Shown: positions 36,494 to 46,960, numbered from the stretch's first letter. The stretch is DNA of 64,000 bases from Martelella lutilitoris (GCF_016598595.1 NZ_CP066786.1:1077501-1141500); one strand, 5' to 3'. Made by a program: numbers and translations. Notes: generated from the sequence alone by a model not told the origin.

Positions 36494-36922
36494 ATGGCCT
36501 ACTGGCTTTTCAAATCCGAACCGTTCAAGTTTTCCTGGGACATGCTGAAGGCCAAGGGCGAGGCCGGGGAAGAATGGGACGGGGTGCGCAACTATCAGGC
36601 CCGCAACAACATGCGGGCCATGGAAATCGGCGACAAGGGCTTCTTCTACCACTCCAATGAGGGTCTCGAAGTCGTCGGCATCTGCGAAGTCTGCGCACTT
36701 GCCCATCACGACAGCACCACCGACGACCCGCGCTGGGAATGCGTCGACATCCGCGCGGTGACCGACATGCCGAAGCCGGTGACGCTGAAGGATGTGAAGG
36801 CCAATCCGAAGCTTGCCGACATGGCGCTGGTGACATCGATGCGGCTTTCGGTGCAGCCGGTGAAGGAAGATGAATGGCTGGAAGTCTGCCGTATGGGCGG
36901 GCTGGACAATCCGCCGCGGTAA
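36494..36922 (+). CDS. EVE domain protein
   Basis: A 142-residue single-domain EVE/PUA-like protein. The start MAYWLFKSEPFKFSWDML, WDGVRNYQARNNMRAM, GFFYHSN and a hydrophobic pocket region PVKEDEWLEVCRMGGL are typical. EVE domains bind modified nucleobases in DNA or RNA and are found in some defence and RNA-modification proteins, but as a stand-alone conserved rhizobial gene this looks like housekeeping. It starts five bases after the yciI stop. Confidence 0.92.
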   Translation: MAYWLFKSEPFKFSWDMLKAKGEAGEEWDGVRNYQARNNMRAMEIGDKGFFYHSNEGLEVVGICEVCALAHHDSTTDDPRWECVDIRAVTDMPKPVTLKDVKANPKLADMALVTSMRLSVQPVKEDEWLEVCRMGGLDNPPR

Positions 36923-36967
36923 GCCTAGCGTCGCTGCCGCCTTCATATTTTCTCGGGAGTGATTGCC

Positions 36968-37195
36968 ATGAACGGGCATGAGTATTCCTTCTGGATGGGC
37001 GCCCACTGGGGGCTCTGGCAGCTTGCCATTGCCGCGCTCATTTGGTGGCTCATTTTCGGCTGGCCGGTGGCGCGCATTCTGCGCCGGATGGGATTTTCCG
37101 GTTTTTGGGTGCTGCTCTGCTTTGTGCCGCTCGGAAATATCATCGGGTTGTGGGTTCTGGCGACAACGCGCTGGCCCGGCTCCGAAAAAGGATGA
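36968..37195 (+). CDS. Small two-helix membrane protein
   Basis: A 75-residue hydrophobic protein. Helix one is about 11-34 (GLWQLAIAALIWWLIFGWPVARI) and helix two about 41-63 (FWVLLCFVPLGNIIGLWVLA), with a short basic link RILRRMGFSG. I do not recognise a defined family. ATG 36968 has GGGAG nine bases upstream; a GTG nine bases earlier is too close to that site. It sits between the EVE and methyltransferase genes. Confidence 0.7.
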   Translation: MNGHEYSFWMGAHWGLWQLAIAALIWWLIFGWPVARILRRMGFSGFWVLLCFVPLGNIIGLWVLATTRWPGSEKG

Positions 37196-37255
37196 GGCGA
37201 TGCCGCCGTCGGAACAAGGCGGCGCGCCGAACGAATATGGCTCCGGCTTCCTGCG

Positions 37256-37897
37256 ATGAACGATCGTGAAGCATTCATCCTCCAAAACACCGATATCCTG
37301 ACGCCGCCGCATGTGCCTGAAATCCGACTTCGGCTCGCAAGCGAGGTGCATGACCTCTGGATGAAGACAGAGGCCGAGCTTGAGGGGATTGGCCTGCCGC
37401 CGCCGTTCTGGGCCTTTGCCTGGGCCGGCGGCCAGGGGCTTGCGCGCTATGTGCTGGATCATCCCGGATGCGTTGCCGGAAAGCGGATCGTGGACTTTGC
37501 GTCAGGCTCGGGACTTGTCGCGATCGCGGCGGCGAAGGCGGGCGCCACCTCGGTGCTGGCGGCCGACATCGACCACTGGTCGGGCGCCGCCGTTTGCCTC
37601 AATGCAGCGCTGAACGACGTAGAGGTTCCCTATCACGGCGACAATCTTATGGGCGAAGCGCCTGATTGCGACGTGCTTCTGGCCGGTGATGTCTTTTACG
37701 ACGCCGACTGGGCGGCAGAGCTGATACCGTGGTTCGAGGCGCTGACCGATGCCGGCGTCACCGTTCTCGTCGGCGACCCGGGCCGTGCCTATTGCCCTCA
37801 TTCCCGCTTGGACAGATTGGCCGAATATCAGGTTCCGGTGACGCGGGTTCTGGAAGACAGCGAAGTGAAGAAGACCACGGTCTGGCGGTTTCGCTGA
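37256..37897 (+). CDS. Class I methyltransferase, ETF-beta lysine methyltransferase-like
   Basis: A 213-residue SAM-dependent methyltransferase. ILTPPHVPEIRLRLASEVHDLW, then PPPFWAFAWAGGQGLARYVLDHP (the PxxxWAxxWxSG motif), SAM motif I RIVDFASGSGLVAIAAAKAGA and post-I AADID match METTL20/Nnt1-like enzymes. The DxxY-type motif is seen as AGDVFYD. Bacterial homologues methylate the electron-transfer flavoprotein beta subunit near its recognition loop. The target here is inferred, and the etf genes are not in the window. Confidence 0.85.
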   Translation: MNDREAFILQNTDILTPPHVPEIRLRLASEVHDLWMKTEAELEGIGLPPPFWAFAWAGGQGLARYVLDHPGCVAGKRIVDFASGSGLVAIAAAKAGATSVLAADIDHWSGAAVCLNAALNDVEVPYHGDNLMGEAPDCDVLLAGDVFYDADWAAELIPWFEALTDAGVTVLVGDPGRAYCPHSRLDRLAEYQVPVTRVLEDSEVKKTTVWRFR

Positions 37898-38201
37898 TCG
37901 CCGATTTCCGGTCTTCTCAACTAAATATGACTTTTAGTCATGTTAAGTTATTGATATAAAACGAATCAAGTGGACTCTAAGCCGAAGCCGTGCGACTTTC
38001 CGCCCACACGGTCGATGGAGGGCGGGCGCTTTGTCGATTCCCTGTTTCGTCAAACCGATTAAATCGGGCGGGCGGACGTGAATCGGCTTGTCGCGATGCC
38101 TTGTCATGGGTAAACCACCGTGGAACAACGGCTTTGTCCGCCGCTCAGGCGACGGCTGCCCGCATCATGCTATGCGCCTTTTGAACACCCGCGAGGTTTT
38201 G
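37898..38201 (+). promoter_or_regulatory. Promoter and long foldable leader upstream of sdhC
   Basis: This 304-bp gene-free stretch begins AT-rich. A perfect inverted repeat ATGACT-TTT-AGTCAT (37927-37941) overlaps a possible -35 (TTTTAG, 37932-37937) placed 17 bases before TATAAA (37955-37960). If transcription starts near 37967, a leader of about 235 bases precedes sdhC. The leader can form a long-range helix AAGCCGA (37979-37985) with TCGGCTT (38083-38089), enclosing CGCCC/GGGCG (38001-38005/38020-38024) and CCGATT-A-AATCGG (38055-38067). No convincing upstream gene is seen. The fold is inferred by eye. Confidence 0.5.
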
Positions 38202-38594
38202 ATGGCCACACCGACCAGCAACCGGCCCCTGTCGCCGCATCTTCAAGTCTACAAGTTCATCCCGACCATGGCGATGTCGATCATCCATCGCATCACCGGG
38301 GTGGCCTTGTATTTCGGCACCGTTCTTCTGGCCGCCTGGCTGGTGTCCGCCGCCATGGGCAAAGAGGCTTTCGATTGTGTGAGCTGGTTCCTCGGCTCCT
38401 GGCTCGGGCTTCTCATCATGTTCGGCTACACTTGGGCGCTGGTGCACCACCTGCTCGGCGGGCTTCGTCATTTCGCCTGGGATTTCGGCCACGGGCTCGG
38501 CAAGGAGTTTACCACCAAGATGGCGATCGCGCTCCCCTTCGTCTCCGTCGGCATCACCGTGGTGCTCTGGATCATCGGCCTGATCGCCTGGTAG
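38202..38594 (+). CDS. sdhC: Succinate dehydrogenase cytochrome b556 subunit
   Basis: A 130-residue membrane anchor. The signature RPLSPHLQVYKF and SIIHRITGVAL precede three helices (about 25-50, 60-85, 105-128). The haem-ligand region is HHLLGGLRHFAWD. SdhC carries haem b and part of the quinone site of complex II. GCGAGG lies eight bases before ATG 38202. An upstream in-frame extension was rejected. It heads the sdhCDAB operon. Confidence 0.96.
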   Translation: MATPTSNRPLSPHLQVYKFIPTMAMSIIHRITGVALYFGTVLLAAWLVSAAMGKEAFDCVSWFLGSWLGLLIMFGYTWALVHHLLGGLRHFAWDFGHGLGKEFTTKMAIALPFVSVGITVVLWIIGLIAW

Positions 38595-38606
38595 GAGGAT
38601 AAGCAC

Positions 38607-38987
38607 ATGGATATGCGTACACCGCTGAAAAAGGTTCGCGGCCTCGGCTCCTCCAAGGAGGGGACCCACCATTTCTGGATGCAGCGCATGACGGCTGTCG
38701 CCCTCGTGCCGCTCTTCATCGTCTTCATCCTGTTCGTCATCGCCCATCTGGGCGCGTCCTACGAGACCGTTGTCGGCTCGCTCGCCAATCCCTTCGTCGC
38801 CGTGTTGATGGGGATGATGGTGATCGCCGGGCTGATCCACATGCGCATCGGCATGCAGGAGGTCATCGATGACTATGTTCACAATGAGCTCCTCAAGCTC
38901 TCCGCCCTGATGGCGAACAATTTTTTCACAGTCCTGGTGGGCGGCTTCTGTCTCTTCGCCCTCCTGAAAATCGCATTTGTGGGGTAA
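38607..38987 (+). CDS. sdhD: Succinate dehydrogenase hydrophobic anchor subunit
   Basis: A 126-residue second anchor subunit of complex II. It has [14 protein letters not shown] near the start and three membrane helices. The conserved [15 protein letters not shown] includes the quinone-site and haem-side residues. It begins 12 bases after sdhC with AGGAGGATAA as ribosome site, and its stop lies seven bases before sdhA. Confidence 0.96.
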   Translation: MDMRTPLKKVRGLGSSKEGTHHFWMQRMTAVALVPLFIVFILFVIAHLGASYETVVGSLANPFVAVLMGMMVIAGLIHMRIGMQEVIDDYVHNELLKLSALMANNFFTVLVGGFCLFALLKIAFVG

Positions 38988-38994
38988 CGAGCAG

Positions 38995-40833
38995 ATGGCA
39001 ACTTCCTCTCCCGAAAAGAACGGTAAAGCCTACGAGTATGTCGATCATGCCTATGACGTGGTCGTCGTCGGCGCCGGCGGCGCGGGTCTGCGCGCAACGC
39101 TCGGCATGGCCGAGCAGGGTTTCAAGACCGCCTGCATCACCAAGGTTTTCCCCACACGCTCGCACACGGTTGCCGCCCAGGGCGGCATTGCCGCCTCGCT
39201 GCAGAACATGACGCCGGACAGCTGGCAGTGGCACCTCTATGACACGGTCAAGGGCTCCGACTGGCTCGGCGACGTCGACGCCATGCAGTACATGGTCATG
39301 GAAGCGCCGAAGGCCGTCTATGAGCTTGAGCATTACGGCGTGCCGTTTTCCCGTAACGAAGAGGGCAAGATCTACCAGCGCCCCTTCGGCGGCCACATGC
39401 AGAATTTCGGCGACGGCCCGCCGGTGCAGCGCACCTGTGCTGCGGCGGACCGTACCGGCCATGCCATCCTGCACACGCTTTATGGCCAGTCGCTCAGGAA
39501 CAATGCCGAGTTCTTCATCGAGTTCTTCGCGCTTGACCTGATCATGAGCGATGATGGTGTCTGCACCGGCGTCGTTGCCTGGAACCTCGATGACGGCACG
39601 ATCCACCGCTTCTCCGCCAAGATGGTGGTGTTGGCGACCGGCGGCTACGGCCGCACCTATTTCTCGGCAACGTCTGCCCACACCTGCACAGGCGATGGCG
39701 CCGGCATGATCGCGCGCGCCGGCCTGCCGCTGCAGGACATGGAGTTCGTGCAGTTCCACCCGACCGGCATTTATGGCGCGGGCTGCCTGATTACCGAGGG
39801 CGCGCGCGGCGAGGGCGGATACCTCACCAATTCCGAGGGCGAGCGCTTCATGGAGCGCTATGCGCCGTCGGCGAAGGACCTTGCCTCGCGCGACGTGGTG
39901 TCGCGCTGCATGACCATGGAAATCCGTGAAGGCCGCGGCGTCGGCAAGAACAAGGACCATATCTTCCTGCATCTTGACCATCTCGATCCGGCTATCCTGG
40001 CGGAGCGTCTTCCGGGCATTTCCGAAAGCGCGCGCATCTTCGCCGGCGTGGATGTGACCCGCGAACCGATCCCGGTTCTGCCGACGGTGCACTACAATAT
40101 GGGCGGCATCCCGACCAATTACTGGGGCGAGGTGCTGAACGCCGACAGCGAGAATCCGGAACGCATCGCCCCCGGCCTGATGGCCGTCGGCGAGGCCGGC
40201 TGCGCCTCGGTACACGGCGCCAACCGTCTCGGCTCCAACTCGCTGATCGACCTCGTGGTCTTCGGCCGCGCCGCCGCGATCCGCGCCGGTCAGGTGATCG
40301 ATCGCGAAAGCCCGATCCCGGCGCTGAACACCGCTGCCTGCGACAGGATCATGGAACGCTTCGACCGCATCCGCCACGCCGACGGCTCCAAGCCGACGGC
40401 GGTGCTGCGCGACAAGATGCAGCGCGCCATGCAGGAAGACGCTGCCGTCTTCCGTACGCAGGAAACGCTTGAACAGGGCTGCCAGCGGATTTCGGCAATC
40501 TGGGGCGAACTGCCGGACGTCAAGGTCACCGATCGTTCGATGATCTGGAACTCGGACCTTGTCGAAACGCTGGAGCTCCATAACCTCATGGCCTGCGCCA
40601 TCACCACGGTCTACGGCGCGGAAGCCCGCAAGGAAAGCCGCGGCGCGCATGCCCGCGAGGATTATGCCGACGGCCCGTTCGCCGGTCGCGACGACGAGAA
40701 CTGGCGCAAGCACACGCTGTCCTGGGTCAGCGAGGCCGGCGAGGTGAAACTCGACTATCGCCCGGTTCACCAGGATCTGATCGCAGACGGCATCGACATC
40801 AAGAAGATCGCGCCCAAGGCACGTGTCTACTGA
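38995..40833 (+). CDS. sdhA: Succinate dehydrogenase flavoprotein subunit
   Basis: A 612-residue catalytic subunit oxidising succinate to fumarate. The FAD fold [17 protein letters not shown] is followed by the covalent-FAD His in [11 protein letters not shown]. Substrate residues are seen in [32 protein letters not shown] and [11 protein letters not shown]. The length and ending (KPTxxxY-like with RVY end) are normal for alphaproteobacteria. ATG 38995 was chosen over an upstream in-frame ATG that overlaps sdhD. Confidence 0.98.
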   Translation: MATSSPEKNGKAYEYVDHAYDVVVVGAGGAGLRATLGMAEQGFKTACITKVFPTRSHTVAAQGGIAASLQNMTPDSWQWHLYDTVKGSDWLGDVDAMQYMVMEAPKAVYELEHYGVPFSRNEEGKIYQRPFGGHMQNFGDGPPVQRTCAAADRTGHAILHTLYGQSLRNNAEFFIEFFALDLIMSDDGVCTGVVAWNLDDGTIHRFSAKMVVLATGGYGRTYFSATSAHTCTGDGAGMIARAGLPLQDMEFVQFHPTGIYGAGCLITEGARGEGGYLTNSEGERFMERYAPSAKDLASRDVVSRCMTMEIREGRGVGKNKDHIFLHLDHLDPAILAERLPGISESARIFAGVDVTREPIPVLPTVHYNMGGIPTNYWGEVLNADSENPERIAPGLMAVGEAGCASVHGANRLGSNSLIDLVVFGRAAAIRAGQVIDRESPIPALNTAACDRIMERFDRIRHADGSKPTAVLRDKMQRAMQEDAAVFRTQETLEQGCQRISAIWGELPDVKVTDRSMIWNSDLVETLELHNLMACAITTVYGAEARKESRGAHAREDYADGPFAGRDDENWRKHTLSWVSEAGEVKLDYRPVHQDLIADGIDIKKIAPKARVY

Positions 40834-40850
40834 TCGAGAGGAAATAGGAA

Positions 40851-41630
40851 ATGGTTGAATTCACGCTTCCCAAGAACTCGAAGATCAAGACGGGCAAGAC
40901 CTGGCCGAAGCCTGAGGGCGCTGCCAATCTGCGCGAGTTCAAGATCTATCGCTGGAATCCGGATACCGGCGAGAATCCGTCGGTCGATACCTATTTCATC
41001 GATCTCGACGATTGCGGGCCGATGGTTCTCGATGCGCTTTTATACATCAAGAACAACATCGACCCGACGCTGACGCTGCGTCGCTCCTGTCGCGAGGGCA
41101 TTTGCGGCTCCTGCGCGATGAATATCGACGGCACCAACACGCTTGCCTGCACCAAGGGCATGGACGAGATCAAAGGCGCGGTGAAGATCTATCCCTTGCC
41201 GCACATGCCGGTGGTGAAGGACCTCGTGCCGGATCTCAACAATTTCTACGCCCAGCACCGCTCTATCGAGCCTTGGCTGCAGACCGTCTCCCCGCCGCCG
41301 GCGAAGGAATGGAAGCAGAGCCATGAGGACCGCGTGAAGCTCGACGGTCTTTACGAGTGCATTCTCTGCGCCTGCTGCTCGACCTCGTGCCCGTCCTACT
41401 GGTGGAACGGCGACCGTTATCTTGGCCCGGCCGTGCTGCTGCAGGCCTATCGCTGGCTGATCGACAGCCGCGATGAGGCAACCGGCGAGCGTCTCGATAA
41501 TCTGGAAGACCCCTTCCGGCTTTATCGCTGCCACACCATCATGAACTGCACCCAGGCCTGTCCGAAGGGGCTGAACCCCGCGAAAGCCATCGCCGGCATC
41601 AAGAAAATGCTGGTCGAGCGGGCGGTTTGA
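40851..41630 (+). CDS. sdhB: Succinate dehydrogenase iron-sulfur subunit
   Basis: A 259-residue electron-transfer subunit. The [2Fe-2S] site is [21 protein letters not shown]. The [4Fe-4S] and [3Fe-4S] ligands are [17 protein letters not shown] and [27 protein letters not shown] precedes the ATG. It ends the sdhCDAB operon, and a hairpin with a short T-run follows. Confidence 0.98.
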   Translation: MVEFTLPKNSKIKTGKTWPKPEGAANLREFKIYRWNPDTGENPSVDTYFIDLDDCGPMVLDALLYIKNNIDPTLTLRRSCREGICGSCAMNIDGTNTLACTKGMDEIKGAVKIYPLPHMPVVKDLVPDLNNFYAQHRSIEPWLQTVSPPPAKEWKQSHEDRVKLDGLYECILCACCSTSCPSYWWNGDRYLGPAVLLQAYRWLIDSRDEATGERLDNLEDPFRLYRCHTIMNCTQACPKGLNPAKAIAGIKKMLVERAV

Positions 41631-41651
41631 GTCTGTTGGAACGGGACAAGC

Positions 41652-41677
41652 GGCCGGTCTTTTCGGGTCGGCCTCTT
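41652..41677 (+). terminator. Probable sdh operon terminator
   Basis: GGCCG (41652-41656) pairs with CGGCC (41669-41673), extended by G:U pairs, and is followed by TCTT. It begins 21 bases past the sdhB stop. The weak T-tract lowers confidence. Confidence 0.4.
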
Positions 41678-41751
41678 GCAGGGCCATGAAAACGCACGAT
41701 ATGATTGCTGGCATTGACGAGTGGCTGAGCATGAGCGGGAGTTTCGAATAA

Positions 41752-42354
41752 ATGGTTCAAAAGGTTCTGATCGCAACGGCGATTGCCTCGGTCCTGGCGC
41801 TGAGCGCCTGCCAGCGGACCAGCTATAATTATTCCCAGCCGGTGGCGCCCCAGCCGCAGCCTCTCACGCCTGCGCCGGCGGGTCAGGTGCAGAGCAGCAA
41901 TCTGCCACCGCCCGGCGGCGCGCAACAGGGCACTTACAATTCCGGAACCTATCAGGCCGGCCAGTCTCAGGTTGATACAGCGACGGCGGGCAATACGGGC
42001 CAGTTCCCGGCAGCGCCCGGCGCGCCGACGGGCAATGGCGGCATGGGCAATGTCGCCGCACCGGCCGGCGCCATGGCGCTTTCCAATGCCGGGCTCGTCG
42101 GCAGCTGGAAGGCCAATGAGGGCGGCGTCCAGTGCGACATGTTCCTGACGCTGACCAATCTCGGCGAGGGCCTGCGCGGCGGAACGCGCGGCTGCACCGG
42201 CGGGCTTTCGACGATGAAATCCTGGGGCATCAACGGCGATCAGCTCGTTCTCAATGACGCCAATGGCTATGCAATCGCCCGGCTCTACAAGACCGCTGAG
42301 AGTCGCCTCGAAGGCACGAGCAGCTCCGGCCAGCAGGTCGTCCTGAGCCGCTAG
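41752..42354 (+). CDS. AprI/Inh-type protease inhibitor lipoprotein (Omp19-like)
   Basis: A 200-residue exported protein. The N-terminal signal ends in a lipobox-like L-S-A-C (Cys20), giving an outer-membrane lipoprotein. A Pro/Gln/Gly-rich linker (about 25-105) leads to a C-terminal beta-barrel inhibitor domain LVGSWKANEGGVQCDMFLTLT, with a Cys pair, RGGTRGC and SWGINGDQLVLNDANGYAIARLY. Both layout and ending (QQVVLSR) closely resemble Brucella Omp19, which inhibits host proteases. The function here is inferred. It is followed by a clear terminator. Confidence 0.88.
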   Translation: MVQKVLIATAIASVLALSACQRTSYNYSQPVAPQPQPLTPAPAGQVQSSNLPPPGGAQQGTYNSGTYQAGQSQVDTATAGNTGQFPAAPGAPTGNGGMGNVAAPAGAMALSNAGLVGSWKANEGGVQCDMFLTLTNLGEGLRGGTRGCTGGLSTMKSWGINGDQLVLNDANGYAIARLYKTAESRLEGTSSSGQQVVLSR

Positions 42355-42369
42355 CTCCGGCAATATGAC

Positions 42370-42397
42370 AAGGGCTCGCTCAGGCGGGCCCTTTTTT
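42370..42397 (+). terminator. Intrinsic terminator after the Omp19-like gene
   Basis: AGGGCTCGC (42371-42379) and GCGGGCCCT (42384-42392) form a 9-bp stem with one G:U pair and a TCAG loop, followed by six T. It starts 16 bases after the stop. Confidence 0.88.
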
Positions 42398-42480
42398 GTT
42401 GGGCATTTGTCAGATAGAGCCGTATCAGGCTCCCTCGCCGCGCTGCCCGCGGCATGTTCATCTCTGTTCCGGAATTTTTC

Positions 42481-43635
42481 ATGGCCGTAACCACGACCGT
42501 CACCCGACGACTTGAGACAATGACCGAAAAGGGCCAGCTCAAGGCCGATCCCGCGCAGCTGGCCGTCGCCGGTGAGCTTGACCGTGTTCTGGAAGGGCTC
42601 TCGTCCGTCAAACCGGCGGAAAAGGGCGGGCGGCTGATTTCGCGCCTTTTCGGCCTTTCGCGCCAGAAGGGCGGGCCGCTGGTGGAGGGGCTCTACATTT
42701 ACGGCAGCGTCGGGCGCGGCAAGACGATGCTGATGGACATGTTCTTCGAGGCGGCGCCGATTGCCGACAAGCGGCGCGCCCATTTCCACGCCTTCATGGC
42801 CGATGTTCAGGAGCGGATCAATATCCACCGCCGTAAGCTGAAGGCGGGCGAGGTGAAGGAAGCCGATCCGATCGGTCCGGTCGCCGACCAGATCATCGGC
42901 GAAAGCCGTTTGCTCTGCTTCGACGAGTTCACCGTCACCGATATTGCCGATGCGATGATCCTGTCGCGGCTCTTCTCCGCCCTGTTCGAGCGCGGCTGCA
43001 TTCTCGTGGCGACCTCGAATGTCGCGCCCGATGATCTCTACAAGGACGGCCTCAATCGCGGCCTGTTCCTGCCTTTCATCAAGATCCTCAAGCAGAATGT
43101 CACGGTAACGACACTCGATTCGGATACCGATTACCGCATGGAGAAGTTCGAGGGGCGGCCGGTCTATCTGACGCCGCTTGACGACGAGACGCGGCGGAAA
43201 ATGGACGAAACCTGGAATGTGGCGACGCGCGGGGCCGAAACGGGGCCGGACGAGATTGCGTTGCGCGGGCGCGTGCTGCATGTGCCAAATGCAGGCGGCG
43301 CCTTTGCCCGCTTCACCTTCGACGACCTGTGCCGGAAGCCGCTGGGGGCGGCGGACTATATGGCGATCACCGACCGCTTCTCGACCGTCTTCATCGATGA
43401 CGTGCCGAAGCTTTCCGCCGATCAGCGCAATGAAATCAAGCGCTTCATCATTCTGGTCGATACGCTTTACGACCGGACGATCCGCACGGTGATCTCGGCG
43501 GAAGCCATGCCGGAGGAACTTCTGGTTGATCGCAAGGGGCGGGAAGGGTTCGAATTCGAGCGCACGGCCTCGCGGCTTTTCGAGATGCGCAGCACGGATT
43601 ATCTCGCAGCGCACAAGGAAAAATGGGCGAAATAA
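42481..43635 (+). CDS. zapE: Cell division protein ZapE (AFG1-like ATPase)
   Basis: A 384-residue AAA-type ATPase. Walker A GSVGRGKTMLMDMFFE, HFHAFMADVQERI, Walker B LLCFDEFTVTDIADAMIL, sensor ATSNVAPDDLYKDGLNR and FEGRPVYLTPLD define ZapE/AFG1. ZapE destabilises FtsZ rings under stress in E. coli; mitochondrial AFG1 assists respiratory-complex quality control, which suits its place between sdh and mdh. The ATG at 42481 follows CCGGAA; another in-frame ATG lies at 42454. Confidence 0.93.
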   Translation: MAVTTTVTRRLETMTEKGQLKADPAQLAVAGELDRVLEGLSSVKPAEKGGRLISRLFGLSRQKGGPLVEGLYIYGSVGRGKTMLMDMFFEAAPIADKRRAHFHAFMADVQERINIHRRKLKAGEVKEADPIGPVADQIIGESRLLCFDEFTVTDIADAMILSRLFSALFERGCILVATSNVAPDDLYKDGLNRGLFLPFIKILKQNVTVTTLDSDTDYRMEKFEGRPVYLTPLDDETRRKMDETWNVATRGAETGPDEIALRGRVLHVPNAGGAFARFTFDDLCRKPLGAADYMAITDRFSTVFIDDVPKLSADQRNEIKRFIILVDTLYDRTIRTVISAEAMPEELLVDRKGREGFEFERTASRLFEMRSTDYLAAHKEKWAK

Positions 43636-43655
43636 GGGCGTCTTTCTGCATTTAT

Positions 43656-43685
43656 TTGACGTAAACGTAAAATAAAACATATATA
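43656..43685 (+). promoter_or_regulatory. Sigma-70-like promoter of the mdh-suc operon
   Basis: TTGACG (43656-43661), a 17-base spacer and ATATAT/TATAAC (43679-43687) make a near-consensus promoter about 125 bases before mdh. The -35 and spacer contain a direct repeat ACGTAAA-ACGTAAA, a candidate operator. The start site is estimated near 43692. Confidence 0.65.
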
Positions 43686-43772
43686 ACCGATTGAAAATAT
43701 TGGTCTCGTAAAAACCGGTTGAAAAATTCCCCGTTTGTCGATATCCCAACCCCGTCATGGGCACGGTTTTGA

Positions 43773-44771
<999 letters not shown>

Positions 44772-44801
44772 GCCGCTTTCTCTAAAAGGACGGATATCCG
44801 C

Positions 44802-45998
44802 ATGAATATTCATGAATACCAGGCCAAGGCTCTGCTGAAGGGCTATGGCGCGCCGGTCGCCGATGGCGTTGCCATCCTGAGCGCCGATGAGGTCGAGGCC
44901 GCTGTCGGCAAGCTTCCCGGTCCGCTTTATGTGGTCAAGAGCCAGATCCACGCCGGCGGCCGCGGCAAGGGCAAGTTCAAGGAACTGCCGGCTGACGCCA
45001 AGGGCGGCGTTCGCCTCGCCAAGTCGGCTGACGAGGTCAAGACTTTCGTCAACGAGATGCTCGGCAACACGCTGGTGACCAAGCAGACGGGTCCTGCCGG
45101 CAAGCAGGTTAACCGCCTCTATATCGAGGACGGCGCCGATATCGACCGCGAACTCTACTGCTCGCTGCTGGTCGACCGCACCGTCGGCCAGGTGGCCTTC
45201 GTCGTTTCCACCGAAGGCGGCATGGACATCGAGACCGTCGCCGAAGAAACCCCGGACAAGATCGTCACCGTCGCGATCGATCCCGACACCGGCGTGACCG
45301 CCTCCAATGTCAAGACGCTCAGCGAGGCGCTGAAGCTTGAGGGCGAGGCCGCCAAGGACGCCGAGCGTCTGTTCCCGATCCTCTACAAGGCCTTTGTCGA
45401 AAAGGACATGAGCCTTCTGGAGATCAACCCGCTGATCGTCATGGAAAACGGCCATCTGCGCGTTCTCGACGCCAAGGTCTCCTTCGACGGCAATGCGCTC
45501 TTCCGCCACGATGACGTTCGTGCGCTGCGCGACACGACGGAAGAGGACGCCAAGGAGATCGAGGCTTCGAAGTATGACCTCGCCTATGTGGCGCTCGACG
45601 GCAATATCGGCTGCATGGTCAATGGCGCGGGCCTTGCCATGGCGACGATGGACATCATCAAGCTCTACGGCGCGGAACCGGCCAACTTCCTCGACGTCGG
45701 CGGCGGCGCTTCGAAGGAAAAGGTCACGGCGGCCTTCAAGATCATCACCGCCGACCCGGCCGTGAAGGGCATTCTCGTCAACATCTTCGGCGGCATCATG
45801 CGCTGCGACGTCATCGCCGAAGGCGTGATCGCGGCCGTCAAGGAAGTCGGCCTCAAGGTTCCGCTGGTCGTCCGTCTCGAGGGCACCAATGTCGAACTCG
45901 GCAAGAAGATCATCGACGAGAGCGGCCTGAACGTCATCTCCGCCGACGATCTCGACGACGCGGCGCAGAAAATCGTTTCGGCCGTGAAGGAGGCCTGA
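44802..45998 (+). CDS. sucC: Succinyl-CoA ligase [ADP-forming] subunit beta
   Basis: A 398-residue subunit of the enzyme making ATP (or GTP) from succinyl-CoA. The ATP-grasp N-terminus [32 protein letters not shown], the Mg-binding LLEINPLIV and the C-terminal power helix area [15 protein letters not shown] are clear. The start has AAAGGACGG upstream. It is six bases before sucD and co-transcribed with mdh. Confidence 0.98.
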   Translation: MNIHEYQAKALLKGYGAPVADGVAILSADEVEAAVGKLPGPLYVVKSQIHAGGRGKGKFKELPADAKGGVRLAKSADEVKTFVNEMLGNTLVTKQTGPAGKQVNRLYIEDGADIDRELYCSLLVDRTVGQVAFVVSTEGGMDIETVAEETPDKIVTVAIDPDTGVTASNVKTLSEALKLEGEAAKDAERLFPILYKAFVEKDMSLLEINPLIVMENGHLRVLDAKVSFDGNALFRHDDVRALRDTTEEDAKEIEASKYDLAYVALDGNIGCMVNGAGLAMATMDIIKLYGAEPANFLDVGGGASKEKVTAAFKIITADPAVKGILVNIFGGIMRCDVIAEGVIAAVKEVGLKVPLVVRLEGTNVELGKKIIDESGLNVISADDLDDAAQKIVSAVKEA

Positions 45999-46004
45999 GT
46001 ACCC

Positions 46005-46910
46005 ATGTCAATTCTGGTCAATAAAGACACCAAGGTTCTGGTTCAGGGCCTCACCGGCAAGACCGGCACCTTCCATACCGAGCAGGCGCTTGCCTATTAC
46101 GGCACCAAGATGGTCGGCGGTATCCATCCGAAGAAGGGCGGCACCGAGTGGTCGTCCGGCGTTGACGGCACCAATCTGCCGATCTTTGCCTCGGTTGCCG
46201 AAGGCAAGGAAAAGACGGGCGCCGATGCATCCGTGATCTACGTTCCGCCGGCAGGCGCGGGCGCTGCGATCCTGGAAGCGATCGAAGCCGAGATCCCGCT
46301 GATCGTCTGCATCACGGAAGGCATTCCGGTGGCCGACATGGTCAAGGTCAAGGCGAAGCTCGACAAGTCGAAGTCGCGCCTGATCGGGCCGAACTGCCCC
46401 GGCGTCCTGACGCCGGAAGAATGCAAGATCGGTATCATGCCGGGCTCGATCTTCAAGAAGGGCTCCGTCGGCGTGCTGTCGCGCTCCGGCACGCTCACCT
46501 ATGAAGCCGTGTTCCAGACCACCAATGAAGGCCTCGGCCAGACCACGGCCGTCGGCATTGGCGGCGACCCGGTCAAGGGCACCGAGTTCATCGACATGCT
46601 GGAAATGTTCCTGGCGGACGATGCGACCGAGTCCATCATCATGATCGGTGAAATCGGCGGTTCGGCCGAGGAAGAAGCCGCGCAGTTCCTGAAGGACGAG
46701 GCCAAGAAGGGCCGCAAGAAGCCGATGGTCGGCTTCATCGCGGGCCGCACCGCTCCTCCCGGCCGCACCATGGGCCATGCCGGCGCCGTGATCTCCGGCG
46801 GCAAGGGCGGCGCTGAAGACAAGATCGAGGCGATGGAATCGGCCGGCATCAAGGTGTCGCCGTCCCCGGCGCGTCTCGGCAAGACGCTGGTTGAAGTCCT
46901 GAAGGGCTGA
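46005..46910 (+). CDS. sucD: Succinyl-CoA ligase [ADP-forming] subunit alpha
   Basis: A 301-residue subunit that carries the phosphohistidine. The CoA-binding Rossmann start [33 protein letters not shown] and [22 protein letters not shown] precede the active His in [27 protein letters not shown] is also typical. It is followed by a perfect 10-bp hairpin and then sucA. Confidence 0.98.
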   Translation: MSILVNKDTKVLVQGLTGKTGTFHTEQALAYYGTKMVGGIHPKKGGTEWSSGVDGTNLPIFASVAEGKEKTGADASVIYVPPAGAGAAILEAIEAEIPLIVCITEGIPVADMVKVKAKLDKSKSRLIGPNCPGVLTPEECKIGIMPGSIFKKGSVGVLSRSGTLTYEAVFQTTNEGLGQTTAVGIGGDPVKGTEFIDMLEMFLADDATESIIMIGEIGGSAEEEAAQFLKDEAKKGRKKPMVGFIAGRTAPPGRTMGHAGAVISGGKGGAEDKIEAMESAGIKVSPSPARLGKTLVEVLKG

Positions 46911-46928
46911 TCCACCTAAGAACAGATG

Positions 46929-46960
46929 CGTGACGGCCTTTTTTCGGATGGGCCGTCACG
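46929..46960 (+). other. Perfect 10-bp hairpin between sucD and sucA
   Basis: CGTGACGGCC (46929-46938) and GGCCGTCACG (46951-46960) form a perfect stem with a 12-base loop that starts with six T. AATTTACCGTTTTT follows, so the T-run is not adjacent as in a classical terminator. It may attenuate or stabilise the message between sucCD and sucAB. Confidence 0.55.

Noticed and set aside
37951..37969. FNR/FixK-like TTGAT...ATCAA before sdhC
   Set aside because: The halves are 9 bases apart instead of 4, so it does not fit the FNR/FixK box.
37990..38184. A 64-codon GTG-initiated frame within the sdh leader
   Set aside because: No Shine-Dalgarno precedes it and its composition is shadow-like. The region is better explained as an untranslated leader.
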